From assembly GCA_945875135.1 (NCBI GenBank), contig CAMCJO010000004.1, forward strand, positions 1-19,623: a DNA stretch of 19,623 nucleotides, given 5' to 3'. The DNA comes from an uncultured Porphyromonas sp. (GTDB lineage: Bacteria > Bacteroidota > Bacteroidia > Bacteroidales > Porphyromonadaceae). The translations under genes were made by a program, and so were the position numbers. Under the pieces are notes generated by a model that did no database searches, was not told the DNA's origin, and was given only the letters and a program-made list of their open reading frames with translations. Below, in pieces: positions 13,497-19,623 of the stretch. How positions within the stretch are numbered: the first letter of the stretch is position 1; each line of letters starts with the position of its first letter.

Positions 13497-15965
13497 CTAG
13501 TCGTTAAGCGCAAGGTCTAGCACCTCCTTGATCGTCTCTACATAAGAGAAGGTCAAGCCCTCAATGTATATAGGCTTGATGTCTAGGATGTCCTTCTCAT
13601 TCTCTTTGCTCAGGATCAGCGTCTTGACACCAGCCCGCTTAGCAGCTAAGATCTTCTCCTTGATACCTCCCACGGGGAGTACACGCCCTGTGAGCGTTAT
13701 CTCGCCACTCATAGCGATGCGCGGCTTCACCGTGCGTCGGGTCAAGGTAGAGACGAGTGAGGTTGCCATCGTGATACCCGCACTCGGGCCATCCTTCGGG
13801 ATAGCTCCCTCGGGGACGTGTAGGTGTATCTCTAGATTGTCAAAAGTGCTCTCTGGTATCTCCAGCTCCTCGCAGTGTGCCTTGATATAGTCTAGAGCTA
13901 TGACGGCACTCTCCTTCATCACATCTCCTAGGTTGCCCGTGAGGGTCACCTTGCCCTCCTTACCACGATGTGTGGAGCTCTCGATGAAAAGTATCTCACC
14001 GCCCACCTCCGTCCACGCTAGACCCGTGACGATGCCTGGCATGCCAAAGTCTTGCCAGATGTCTCGTGTGTAAGGTGGCGTGCGAAGGTCTTGCTGTATG
14101 ATCTCAGGAGTGATCTGTACGCTGTACTTCTGTCCCATGGCAACACGCTTAGCCTGCTTGCGCATGAGCGCTGCGAGGTTCTTCTGTAGCGATCTCACGC
14201 CACTCTCTCGGGTGTAGCCCTCGATGAGATAGGTCAGGGCATCGGTGTCTATAGCAAACTGGTCGCTCGTCAGTCCGTGCGCCTCTAGCTCCTTGGGTAC
14301 GAGATGACGATGAGCTATCTCGACCTTCTCCTCCAGCAGATAGCCAGAGACCTGTATCAGCTCCATACGATCTAGGAGCGGACGCGAGATGGTGCTGAGC
14401 GTATTGGCCGTAGCTATGAAGAGTACCTTGCTCAGGTCGTAGTCTACGTCTAGGTAGTTATCGTGGAAGGCCACATTTTGCTCCGGGTCTAGCACCTCTA
14501 GGAGTGCAGCTGCGGGGTCGCCCTTGTAGTCTGACGAGATCTTGTCTATCTCGTCTAGTACGAAGACGGGATTGCTCGTGCCAGCCTTCTTGATGCTGTC
14601 TATGATACGTCCGCACATCGCTCCTATGTAGGTACGTCGGTGGCCACGTATCTCCGCCTCGTCATGCAGACCTCCCAGGGAGATGCGCACATACTTACGC
14701 CCGAGGCTCTCGGCGATGCTCTTGCCCAGTGAAGTCTTACCCACACCTGGAGGACCATAGAGACAGAGTATCGGGGACTTGAGATCGTTCTTGAGCTTGA
14801 TGATGGCTAGATGCTCTAGGATACGCTCCTTGACACGCTCTAGGCCGAAGTGATCACGGTTTAGTATCTCCTCCGCATGCTTGAGGTCAAACTGATCCTG
14901 GCTATACTCCTGCCACGGCAGGTCAATCATCAGGCGCAGGTACTGTAGCTGTATCGAGTACTCGGGAGCTTGTGTCGGGATGCGCTCTAGATTGCTTAGC
15001 TCACGGTCGAAGGTCTTCTGGACCGCTTTGCTCCACTTTTTCTTCGTAGATGCCTCACGTAGCTCCTCAATGGTTTGGTCGGCAAAGTCGCTCTCGCCTA
15101 GCTCCTCTCTGATGGTGCGTATCTGCTGCTCTAAGAAGTGCTTGCGCTGCATCTCGTTCATGTCCGACTGGGTCTGCTTTGCGATCTTCTCATTGATCTG
15201 TACCAACTCGTTCGTCTGACGTACGTAGGAGATCAGCTCCATAACGAGATGCTTCGTGTCGGAGATCTTGAGTAGCTCCAGCTTAGCCCTAGGAGTCAAA
15301 GAGAGATAAGCAGGGGTAAAGTTGATTAGGAAGGGGAGGTTGTTTTGTGCATTGATCGCCTCAATAAAGTCCTCAGCGCCCTCCATGCGTCGCATTTTGA
15401 CTAGTTCAATCAGCTCATAGCGTAGCTTATTGAAAGCGACAAAAAGCTCTGTGTCTCTTGTCAGACCCCTTTCCGAGCGAGGTAATTCGAGTGGAGACTC
15501 AACCCTGCAGCGCAGATAAGGGTTCGTCTGTGTATAGGTGGTGGTCTGGATACGTATGATGCCCCGTATGATCGCTACGACGTTATCTGGCGAGGGGTGG
15601 ATTATATCCTCGACGATACAGAGTACACCCTCTTTGGCGAGAGAGCCTGGTGTGATGGGGGTGTCGGGGTCTGATCCTATGTAAGTCGTGGCAACGATAT
15701 ATTGTCCCTTGGACATGGCGTTGCTCACGGCGTCTATCTGCTTGTCCTCAGTCAGCATGACTGCCTGCAAGACGCAGGGAAAAAGGACGGCATTAAAGAC
15801 AGGTAGCACGGGATAGGTGCTTCCTAACAGTGGTGACAGAAGAGCGTCATGCTCATCGTCAAGTATCTCATTTTCATCTATAACATTCGGCAGAGGAATG
15901 ACCATGCCCCCAGGTCCAACGTTGGGCAGGTCGGTCTCTACAAAGTCGTAATTGTCTTCTTTCAT
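13497..15965 (-). CDS. lon: ATP-dependent protease Lon
   Basis: Cytoplasmic AAA+ protease that degrades misfolded and regulatory proteins. Order: N-terminal substrate domain (about 50-250, starting YPVLPVFNAVLFP), coiled-coil linker (about 255-350, QRKHFLEQQIRTIREELGE), AAA+ module with Walker A GPPGVGKT (404-411), Walker B VFVLDEID (467-474) and sensor TANT (519-522), then the serine-lysine protease domain with Ser728 in PKDGPSAG and Lys771 in GGIKEK (the spacing of 43 equals the E. coli pair). 822 residues, normal with a short acidic N-terminal extension (about 1-45). The ATG at 15965 is the first good start. It is the first gene of the eleven-gene run, with a TATATTTG box 48 bases upstream. 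No HIRA/CIRCE-like site was seen. Confidence 0.97.
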   Translation of the reverse strand: MKEDNYDFVETDLPNVGPGGMVIPLPNVIDENEILDDEHDALLSPLLGSTYPVLPVFNAVLFPCVLQAVMLTEDKQIDAVSNAMSKGQYIVATTYIGSDPDTPITPGSLAKEGVLCIVEDIIHPSPDNVVAIIRGIIRIQTTTYTQTNPYLRCRVESPLELPRSERGLTRDTELFVAFNKLRYELIELVKMRRMEGAEDFIEAINAQNNLPFLINFTPAYLSLTPRAKLELLKISDTKHLVMELISYVRQTNELVQINEKIAKQTQSDMNEMQRKHFLEQQIRTIREELGESDFADQTIEELREASTKKKWSKAVQKTFDRELSNLERIPTQAPEYSIQLQYLRLMIDLPWQEYSQDQFDLKHAEEILNRDHFGLERVKERILEHLAIIKLKNDLKSPILCLYGPPGVGKTSLGKSIAESLGRKYVRISLGGLHDEAEIRGHRRTYIGAMCGRIIDSIKKAGTSNPVFVLDEIDKISSDYKGDPAAALLEVLDPEQNVAFHDNYLDVDYDLSKVLFIATANTLSTISRPLLDRMELIQVSGYLLEEKVEIAHRHLVPKELEAHGLTSDQFAIDTDALTYLIEGYTRESGVRSLQKNLAALMRKQAKRVAMGQKYSVQITPEIIQQDLRTPPYTRDIWQDFGMPGIVTGLAWTEVGGEILFIESSTHRGKEGKVTLTGNLGDVMKESAVIALDYIKAHCEELEIPESTFDNLEIHLHVPEGAIPKDGPSAGITMATSLVSTLTRRTVKPRIAMSGEITLTGRVLPVGGIKEKILAAKRAGVKTLILSKENEKDILDIKPIYIEGLTFSYVETIKEVLDLALND

Positions 15966-16012
15966 ATAAGCGATATTAGCTATCTATTGCGCAAATCTGC
16001 TTGTATTGTTTG

Positions 16013-16020
16013 CAAATATA
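16013..16020 (-). promoter_or_regulatory. Candidate -7 promoter box for lon and the following run
   Basis: TATATTTG on the minus strand fits TAnnTTTG exactly and lies 47 bases before the lon ATG. No TTG is seen at the expected -33 spacing. Confidence 0.45.
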
Positions 16021-16063
16021 CCACATTTATCCGACTAGACGGGAGGAAGGACGGGCTTTGTCA

Positions 16064-16089
16064 GGGCTGACGCATTATATACAATGAGT
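16064..16089. repeat. 26-bp direct repeat, copy 1
   Basis: GGGCTGAC followed by GCATTATATACAATGAGT. It matches copy 2 at 16522-16547 at 23 of 26 positions, in the same orientation. Together with the four bases before it, this copy forms GTCAG-GG-CTGAC (16060-16071), a small palindrome. The two copies bracket array C and the 16140-16166 hairpin. Confidence 0.75.
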
Positions 16090-16129
16090 TCATCGACCTC
16101 TCTACTCCTCGCTTGTCGCTAGTGTGTAG

Positions 16130-16166
16130 CTCCTAAAAGGAGACTATTGCAAAAGTCAACAGTCTC
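16130..16166. repeat. Double hairpin with GAGACTRTTG arms
   Basis: CTCCT-AAA-AGGAG (16130-16142) overlaps GAGACTATTG (16140-16149), which pairs with CAACAGTCTC (16157-16166) across a 7-base loop CAAAAGT, with one mismatch (G-T/A-C type). The two stems share bases and so are alternatives to each other in RNA. The second is the same arm found in the 59-bp element at 1581-1639. Confidence 0.6.
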
Positions 16167-16277
16167 AAAAGAGCGACTATGATACATCGGCTCTGGCTAG
16201 GTAAAATTCAACGCTGGCTCGTTACAATAATTTAGTGCCGACTACATATCGAAACGGCACCGTGTCGGAGAAAAGTG

Positions 16278-16450
16278 ATTTCCACGTGGATATTTCAAAA
16301 TCTCCACGTGGGGAATAAAAAATTCTTCGGAGGAATGAAATGAAACTTCGGAGGAATGAAATGAAACTTCGGAAGAATCAAAACGCGCCTACGTGGAGAA
16401 TAAAAAACATCCACGTGGAGATTTGAGATTTCCCACGTGGATATTCGAGA
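16278..16450. repeat. Palindrome array C: eight modules, 21-22 bp period
   Basis: Modules and 6-base spacers alternate without a break: ATTTCCACGTGGATAT (16278), ATCTCCACGTGGGGAA (16300), ATTCTTCGGAGGAAT (16322), AAACTTCGGAGGAAT (16343), AAACTTCGGAAGAAT (16364), GCGCCTACGTGGAGAA (16385), ACATCCACGTGGAGAT (16407), TTTCCCACGTGGATAT (16429). The CCACGTGG type is 16 bp and the TTCGGA type 15 bp, so starts step by 22, 22, 21, 21, 21, 22, 22. Spacers include GAAATG twice and TAAAAA twice. The three TTCGGA modules are flanked by two and three CCACGTGG modules. All of this was counted directly on the sequence. Confidence 0.92.
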
Positions 16451-16521
16451 AAGGAGGGGATCGGACGAATTTCCCCGTAAAGATATGTAAATGGAGGCTA
16501 GAGGTTAGAGATTAGATGGCG

Positions 16522-16547
16522 GGGCTGACACACTATATATAATGAGT
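16522..16547. repeat. 26-bp direct repeat, copy 2
   Basis: GGGCTGAC followed by ACACTATATATAATGAGT; 23 of 26 positions match copy 1 at 16064-16089. It lies 85 bases beyond the GT2 stop on the downstream side of that gene. Confidence 0.75.
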
Positions 16548-16580
16548 CACCCCTGACGTCTCTTGCGTCATGGACATAAG

Positions 16581-16602
16581 TTGCAGATAGTTTGCTCTGC
16601 AA
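16581..16602. terminator. Weak hairpin downstream of the GT2 gene
   Basis: TTGCAGA (16581-16587) and TCTGCAA (16596-16602) pair perfectly across 8 bases, 30 bases after the GT2 stop on the minus strand. No T run follows, so it is at best a weak or Rho-assisted terminator. Confidence 0.35.
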
Positions 16603-16631
16603 TTGTGACAGAAGGGGCTATGAAGCCTCTC

Positions 16632-17360
16632 TTATCGCTGACGACAGAAGAGGAAGCTGACGTGTCGTGTCAGAGCGGTGAACCAGCCGTACCGCCTAGC
16701 CATGATGCGGAGCCGCTCGAGGAGCGAGGCGCGGTGATTGCGTGTGGTGACCCCCTCGTTGAGGTAGTTGACGAGATAGTCGTCGATGCGGTACTGGCTC
16801 TGGATGGCGTCGATGATCTTGATGCACCAGTCGTAGTCTGCCGAGTAGCGATAGCGCAGGTCGTAGAGCGGAGCGAGCTTGCGTCGTGGTATGAAGGCTT
16901 GGTGGCAGATGAGCATACCATTGGCAAAGGAGCGCTGCGTCAACTGATGGGGCGGGCGCAACCGACGAGGATGTAGGTCCTGGTAGGTTCCGTCTACAAT
17001 CATCGTGTTGCCATAGAGGAGGTCGGGCTGGTGCGTCTCAAGAGCAGCGCAGACGGTGCGGACCGTGTCGGGCGTGCGGAGCGTATCGCCCGCATTGAGA
17101 TACCAGATGTAGGTGCCAGTGGCATGACGCAACCCTTTATTCATCGCATCGTATAGCCCTCGGTCAGGCTCGGAGTAGATGGTAGCACGAGGGTAGAGTG
17201 TCTGGACGAGCGAAAGCGTCTTGTCTTGGGAAGCTCCGTCTATGACGAGGTACTCAAAGCTTTGGTCACTCTGCTCGGCAAGGCTGCGCAGCGTCGGCGC
17301 GATCGTTGCCTCCGCATTGTAGCAGATGGTGATGATGGTTAGTAGGGGCGTGGTGGTCAT
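16632..17360 (-). CDS. Glycosyltransferase family 2 (GT-A fold)
   Basis: A 242-residue cytoplasmic enzyme, probably adding a sugar to a lipid-linked or surface glycan. Seen: LTIITICYNAEATIAPTLRSL (7-27), VIDGASQDKT (39-48), SEPDRGLYDAMNKG (63-76) and LNAGD (88-92, in the place of the DXD-type metal site). This resembles the WcaA/PGL-type GT2 group acting on O-antigen or capsule. No membrane helix, normal length for the short members. Its ATG overlaps the upstream GT4 stop by 4 bases (ATGA), so the two are translated together. Sugar and acceptor cannot be told from sequence. Confidence 0.9.
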   Translation of the reverse strand: MTTTPLLTIITICYNAEATIAPTLRSLAEQSDQSFEYLVIDGASQDKTLSLVQTLYPRATIYSEPDRGLYDAMNKGLRHATGTYIWYLNAGDTLRTPDTVRTVCAALETHQPDLLYGNTMIVDGTYQDLHPRRLRPPHQLTQRSFANGMLICHQAFIPRRKLAPLYDLRYRYSADYDWCIKIIDAIQSQYRIDDYLVNYLNEGVTTRNHRASLLERLRIMARRYGWFTALTRHVSFLFCRQR

Positions 17361-18610
17361 CGGCTTGCTCGCTGGGTGTCATCTATTAACTGTGCGTAAA
17401 GCTGGGCGTACTGCTGGGCAATGGCTGTCGGGGCAAAGCGCAGGGCTGATGCTCGGCACGCTTCGGGCTGATAAGCTGTGGCTTCGGTGAAGTGCTGCCA
17501 GAGAGCGGTCGCCATCTCTTGCGGTTTGTCGTGCGCCACGAGGGCGCCATTGACTCCATCGATGACTATATCAGCGGGACCTCCTGAATCTCTAGCGATG
17601 ACAGGCGTACCGCAGGCGAGTGACTCTAGGAGTGTCTGACCAAAGCTCTCGCGCTCGCTAGTTGAGATGAGGACGGAGCTCTCAGCGTAAAGGGAGCGTA
17701 GTCGCTCCGTATCGGAGATACTGCCCAGATGCTGTACGGGGATGGGGATCTGCTTGAGGAGTGTGCGGTCGGATAGGGCGCCGACGAGTGTGAGCTGCAT
17801 TTGCGCTCTCTGCTCGCCTGCCAGATCGGCGAGTTGTCGCATGGCTTCGGTTAGGTAGCTCCACCCTTTGATCGGGTCGTCGACACGCGTCGCTACGAAG
17901 AGAATCTGATAAGGTCCTTGCTCGTTGGCGGTTCGGCTTCCTTGGCTCTGTGCCTGCTGATAGTACTGGGCGGAGAGGACGTTGCCGATGGTGCTAATGC
18001 CTAGGCGAGGCTCGATGGGGGAGCGTGACACCTCATTGGCAAGGCTACTGGAGACGGTGACCCAGTGAATAGGGTAGTGCGCCATTAGCTCAGCTTTGCG
18101 CTGCCGAACTCGTTGGTCTAGTCGGTGTAGGGGGGCTGATAGTTCACCAGCCTTGGTCTCCATCTGCTCGATACCCTGCGCCCACCAGTAGTCATGGAGT
18201 GTGATGACGATGGGTAGCCCGAGCTTGCAGAGCTCCTCAAGGGTGCGGAGCGAGAGGAAGGCGTGCTGCGTCCAGTGCAGGTGAAGGATATCTACATTGG
18301 CGAGGTAAGGGCGCAGGACACGCATAGAGATGCCGAGTCGGCCTAGAGATGTTTTGAAAGTTTGCTCACGATTGAAGCCATTGAGCAGAGCAACGAAGGC
18401 GCGCTCGCTCCAGAGCTTACATTGCCAAGCTCGGTAAAGTCTCCGATCATTGCCAAGGGAGTGCAACCCAGCTAGGGTCTCCAAGTTCGGAGCCATGAGC
18501 AGTAGCTCAGCCTCTAAGCCGTAACTCCGCTCAGCCTCTAGCAGTCGTAGTGCTGCGACGCCAGCACCGCTATTAGCCCCATAAGTGCTGAGGTGTAGGA
18601 CCCTTGTCAC
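17357..18610 (-). CDS. Glycosyltransferase family 4 (GT-B fold)
   Basis: 417 residues. The N-terminal domain opens with RVLHLSTYGANSGAGVAALRLL (3-24), typical for the acceptor-binding glycine-rich loop; ILHLHWTQ (108-115) and ITLHDYWW (136-143) follow. The C-terminal nucleotide-sugar domain has ILFVATRVDDPIKGW (236-250) and the EX7E motif Glu321-Glu329 (ESFGQTLLE), then ACGTPVIARDSGGPADIV. It starts with GTG at 18610, two bases after the msr stop; no ATG gives a better N-terminus. The pairing with the GT2 gene suggests two steps on one glycan, but no other polysaccharide genes are in view. Confidence 0.92.
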   Translation of the reverse strand: MTRVLHLSTYGANSGAGVAALRLLEAERSYGLEAELLLMAPNLETLAGLHSLGNDRRLYRAWQCKLWSERAFVALLNGFNREQTFKTSLGRLGISMRVLRPYLANVDILHLHWTQHAFLSLRTLEELCKLGLPIVITLHDYWWAQGIEQMETKAGELSAPLHRLDQRVRQRKAELMAHYPIHWVTVSSSLANEVSRSPIEPRLGISTIGNVLSAQYYQQAQSQGSRTANEQGPYQILFVATRVDDPIKGWSYLTEAMRQLADLAGEQRAQMQLTLVGALSDRTLLKQIPIPVQHLGSISDTERLRSLYAESSVLISTSERESFGQTLLESLACGTPVIARDSGGPADIVIDGVNGALVAHDKPQEMATALWQHFTEATAYQPEACRASALRFAPTAIAQQYAQLYAQLIDDTQRASR

Positions 18611-18612
18611 AG

Positions 18613-19623
18613 TTACTTCTTGAAGTAGCGCAGGTAGTCGCCATACCCCTCAGCCTCCAGACTGTCTAGGGGAATGAAGCGCAGTGCCGCACTATTGATA
18701 CAGTAGCGCAGCCCGCCAAGCTCGACGGGACCATCCTCAAAGAGATGCCCGAGGTGAGCGTCCGAGTCTTTGCTACGTACCTCGGTACGCACCATACCGT
18801 GTGAGCGATCAGTCGACTCCTTAATCAGTTGGTCGTCAATAGGCTTTGCAAAGGCAGGCCAACCGCAACCCGAGTCAAACTTGTCTAAGCTGAGAAAGAG
18901 TGGCTTGCCAGAGACAACGTCCACGTAGATGCCTGCCTCGTTGAGGTCGTAGTACTCATTGTCAAAGGGTGGCTCCGTGCCGGCCTCCTGCGTCACGTGA
19001 TATTGCATCGGTGTGAGACGCTTGCGGAGCGTCTCGTGGTCTACGTAGCGTACGTAGCTCTCACGCGCTATCTGTGTACGTCCGATGTGACAGTAGCCCC
19101 CAGGGTTCTTGCGCAGATACTCCTGATGGTATTGCTCGGCGGGGTAGTAGCTGTCCAAAGGTTTGCACTCGACCACGACGGGGTCGGCATAAGCCTGCTG
19201 TAGCGAGGTGAGTGCCTTCTCGATGATTGGGCACTGCTCCTCTTTAGTATAGTAGATACCCGTGCGGTACTGCGTGCCTTGGTCGGCTCCTTGGCGGTTG
19301 AGCGTGGTGGGGTTGATGACGGTGAAGTAGCGCTCTAGGATAAAGCTTAGTGGCACACGTCCTGCGTCATAAACTACCTGCAGTGTCTCTGCAAAGCCCG
19401 TTTCGCCTGTGCAAACTTCCTCGTAAGAGGGTTGACGTCCGAGTGTGCCGTTGGCATAGCCCACCTCGGTAGAGACGACTCCGTCGACCTCCTCAAAGAA
19501 GGCTTGCATACCCCAGAAGCATCCTCCAGCGAGGTAGACGGTGTCGAGCTCCTGAGGTTGTCCCTTTTCTCTAGACATAGCGTTAGTGAGGATAATGGTC
19601 GTGCAACTTATAATCAATGCAAG
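18613..19623 (-). CDS. msrAB: Peptide methionine sulfoxide reductase MsrA-MsrB fusion (5' end uncertain)
   Basis: Repairs both stereoisomers of methionine sulfoxide in oxidised proteins. From the ATG at 19578: MsrA domain (about 12-170) with catalytic Cys20 in GGCFWG and the family motif YHQEYL (150-155); MsrB domain (about 186-321) with SGCGWPAF (Cys238) and catalytic Cys293 in [11 protein letters not shown]. The usual zinc CXXC pairs of MsrB are missing ([12 protein letters not shown]), as in the zinc-free type. The frame stays open beyond 19578 through a TTG at 19617 to the window edge and reads [15 protein letters not shown] before MSREKG, which looks like a signal-peptide core. The protein may therefore be exported with its start outside the window, or it may start at 19578 and be cytoplasmic. 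Confidence 0.92.
   Translation of the reverse strand, partial: LALIISCTTIILTNAMSREKGQPQELDTVYLAGGCFWGMQAFFEEVDGVVSTEVGYANGTLGRQPSYEEVCTGETGFAETLQVVYDAGRVPLSFILERYFTVINPTTLNRQGADQGTQYRTGIYYTKEEQCPIIEKALTSLQQAYADPVVVECKPLDSYYPAEQYHQEYLRKNPGGYCHIGRTQIARESYVRYVDHETLRKRLTPMQYHVTQEAGTEPPFDNEYYDLNEAGIYVDVVSGKPLFLSLDKFDSGCGWPAFAKPIDDQLIKESTDRSHGMVRTEVRSKDSDAHLGHLFEDGPVELGGLRYCINSAALRFIPLDSLEAEGYGDYLRYFKK

Larger units (their letters stand above)
15966..16631. other. Long intergenic region upstream of lon, rich in repeats
   Basis: These 666 bases separate the GT2 stop from the lon start on the same strand. They hold a lon promoter box, two 26-bp direct repeats, two hairpins, and the eight-module palindrome array C, all listed separately. 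I see no coding region: frames here are short and do not resemble proteins. The plus-strand frame that begins at 16563 is a shadow of the GT2 gene. Confidence 0.7.

Noticed and set aside
4381..16450. CRISPR array for the regularly spaced repeats
   Set aside because: The spacers are 6 bases, far too short for CRISPR, units are palindromic and variable, and no cas genes are in the window.
16563..16976. 137-codon plus-strand frame
   Set aside because: It lies antisense to the GT2 gene, which has clear conserved motifs; its Val/Ala/Asp-rich content is typical of a shadow frame.

Overview
The window looks like chromosomal DNA of a Bacteroidota bacterium, most likely Porphyromonas or a close relative. 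The evidence is a type IX secretion (T9SS) C-terminal sorting domain on a leucine-rich-repeat protein, Bacteroidota-type -7 promoter boxes (TAnnTTTG), little visible Shine-Dalgarno sequence, and the gene string DUF1599 - DoxX/MauE-like protein - tpiA - SPOR protein - folE, which I recall from Bacteroides genomes. The species call is an inference. Nearly all genes are on the minus strand; only a GlsB-type membrane protein and rubredoxin are on the plus strand.

Layout: (1) 1-1324, minus: the N-terminal 200 residues of a RelA/SpoT (p)ppGpp enzyme, cut by the window edge, with bioD upstream. (2) 1694-3976, minus: a secreted LRR/GLUG surface protein carrying a T9SS signal. (3) 4381-4835, plus: glsB-like gene and a 54-residue rubredoxin, behind a good TTG-N20-TAACTTTG promoter and followed by a strong hairpin. 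(4) 15965-5117, minus: an eleven-gene, tightly packed run: lon, DUF1599, DoxX/MauE-like protein, tpiA, SPOR protein, folE, pRiA4b-ORF3-like protein, miaA, radC, pfkA, mutY. Several junctions abut or overlap by 4 bp, suggesting coupled translation. (5) 19623-16632, minus: an MsrA-MsrB fusion followed by two glycosyltransferases.

The genes cover protein quality control (Lon), glycolysis (PfkA, TpiA), folate/queuosine precursor synthesis (FolE), tRNA modification (MiaA), DNA repair (MutY, RadC), and oxidative or envelope stress (MsrAB, rubredoxin, GlsB). These are mostly housekeeping.

The most unusual signal is non-coding. Three intergenic regions (about 4093-4226, 4988-5047 and 16278-16450) contain arrays of short palindromes, 15 or 16 bp long, separated by 6-bp spacers, giving a 21-22 bp period, about two turns of B-DNA. 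The largest has eight modules in register and mixes two palindrome types (CCACGTGG core and TTCGGA core). The TTCGGA module is identical at two loci 12 kb apart. The array near 16.3 kb lies between two 26-bp near-identical direct repeats, and two intergenic hairpins share a GAGACTGTTG arm. I read this as a modular intergenic repeat family (minisatellite or MITE-like, or an array of protein-binding sites). It may be related in kind to the BrickBuilt minisatellite-MITEs of P. gingivalis, but it differs in its palindromic, mixed-module design.
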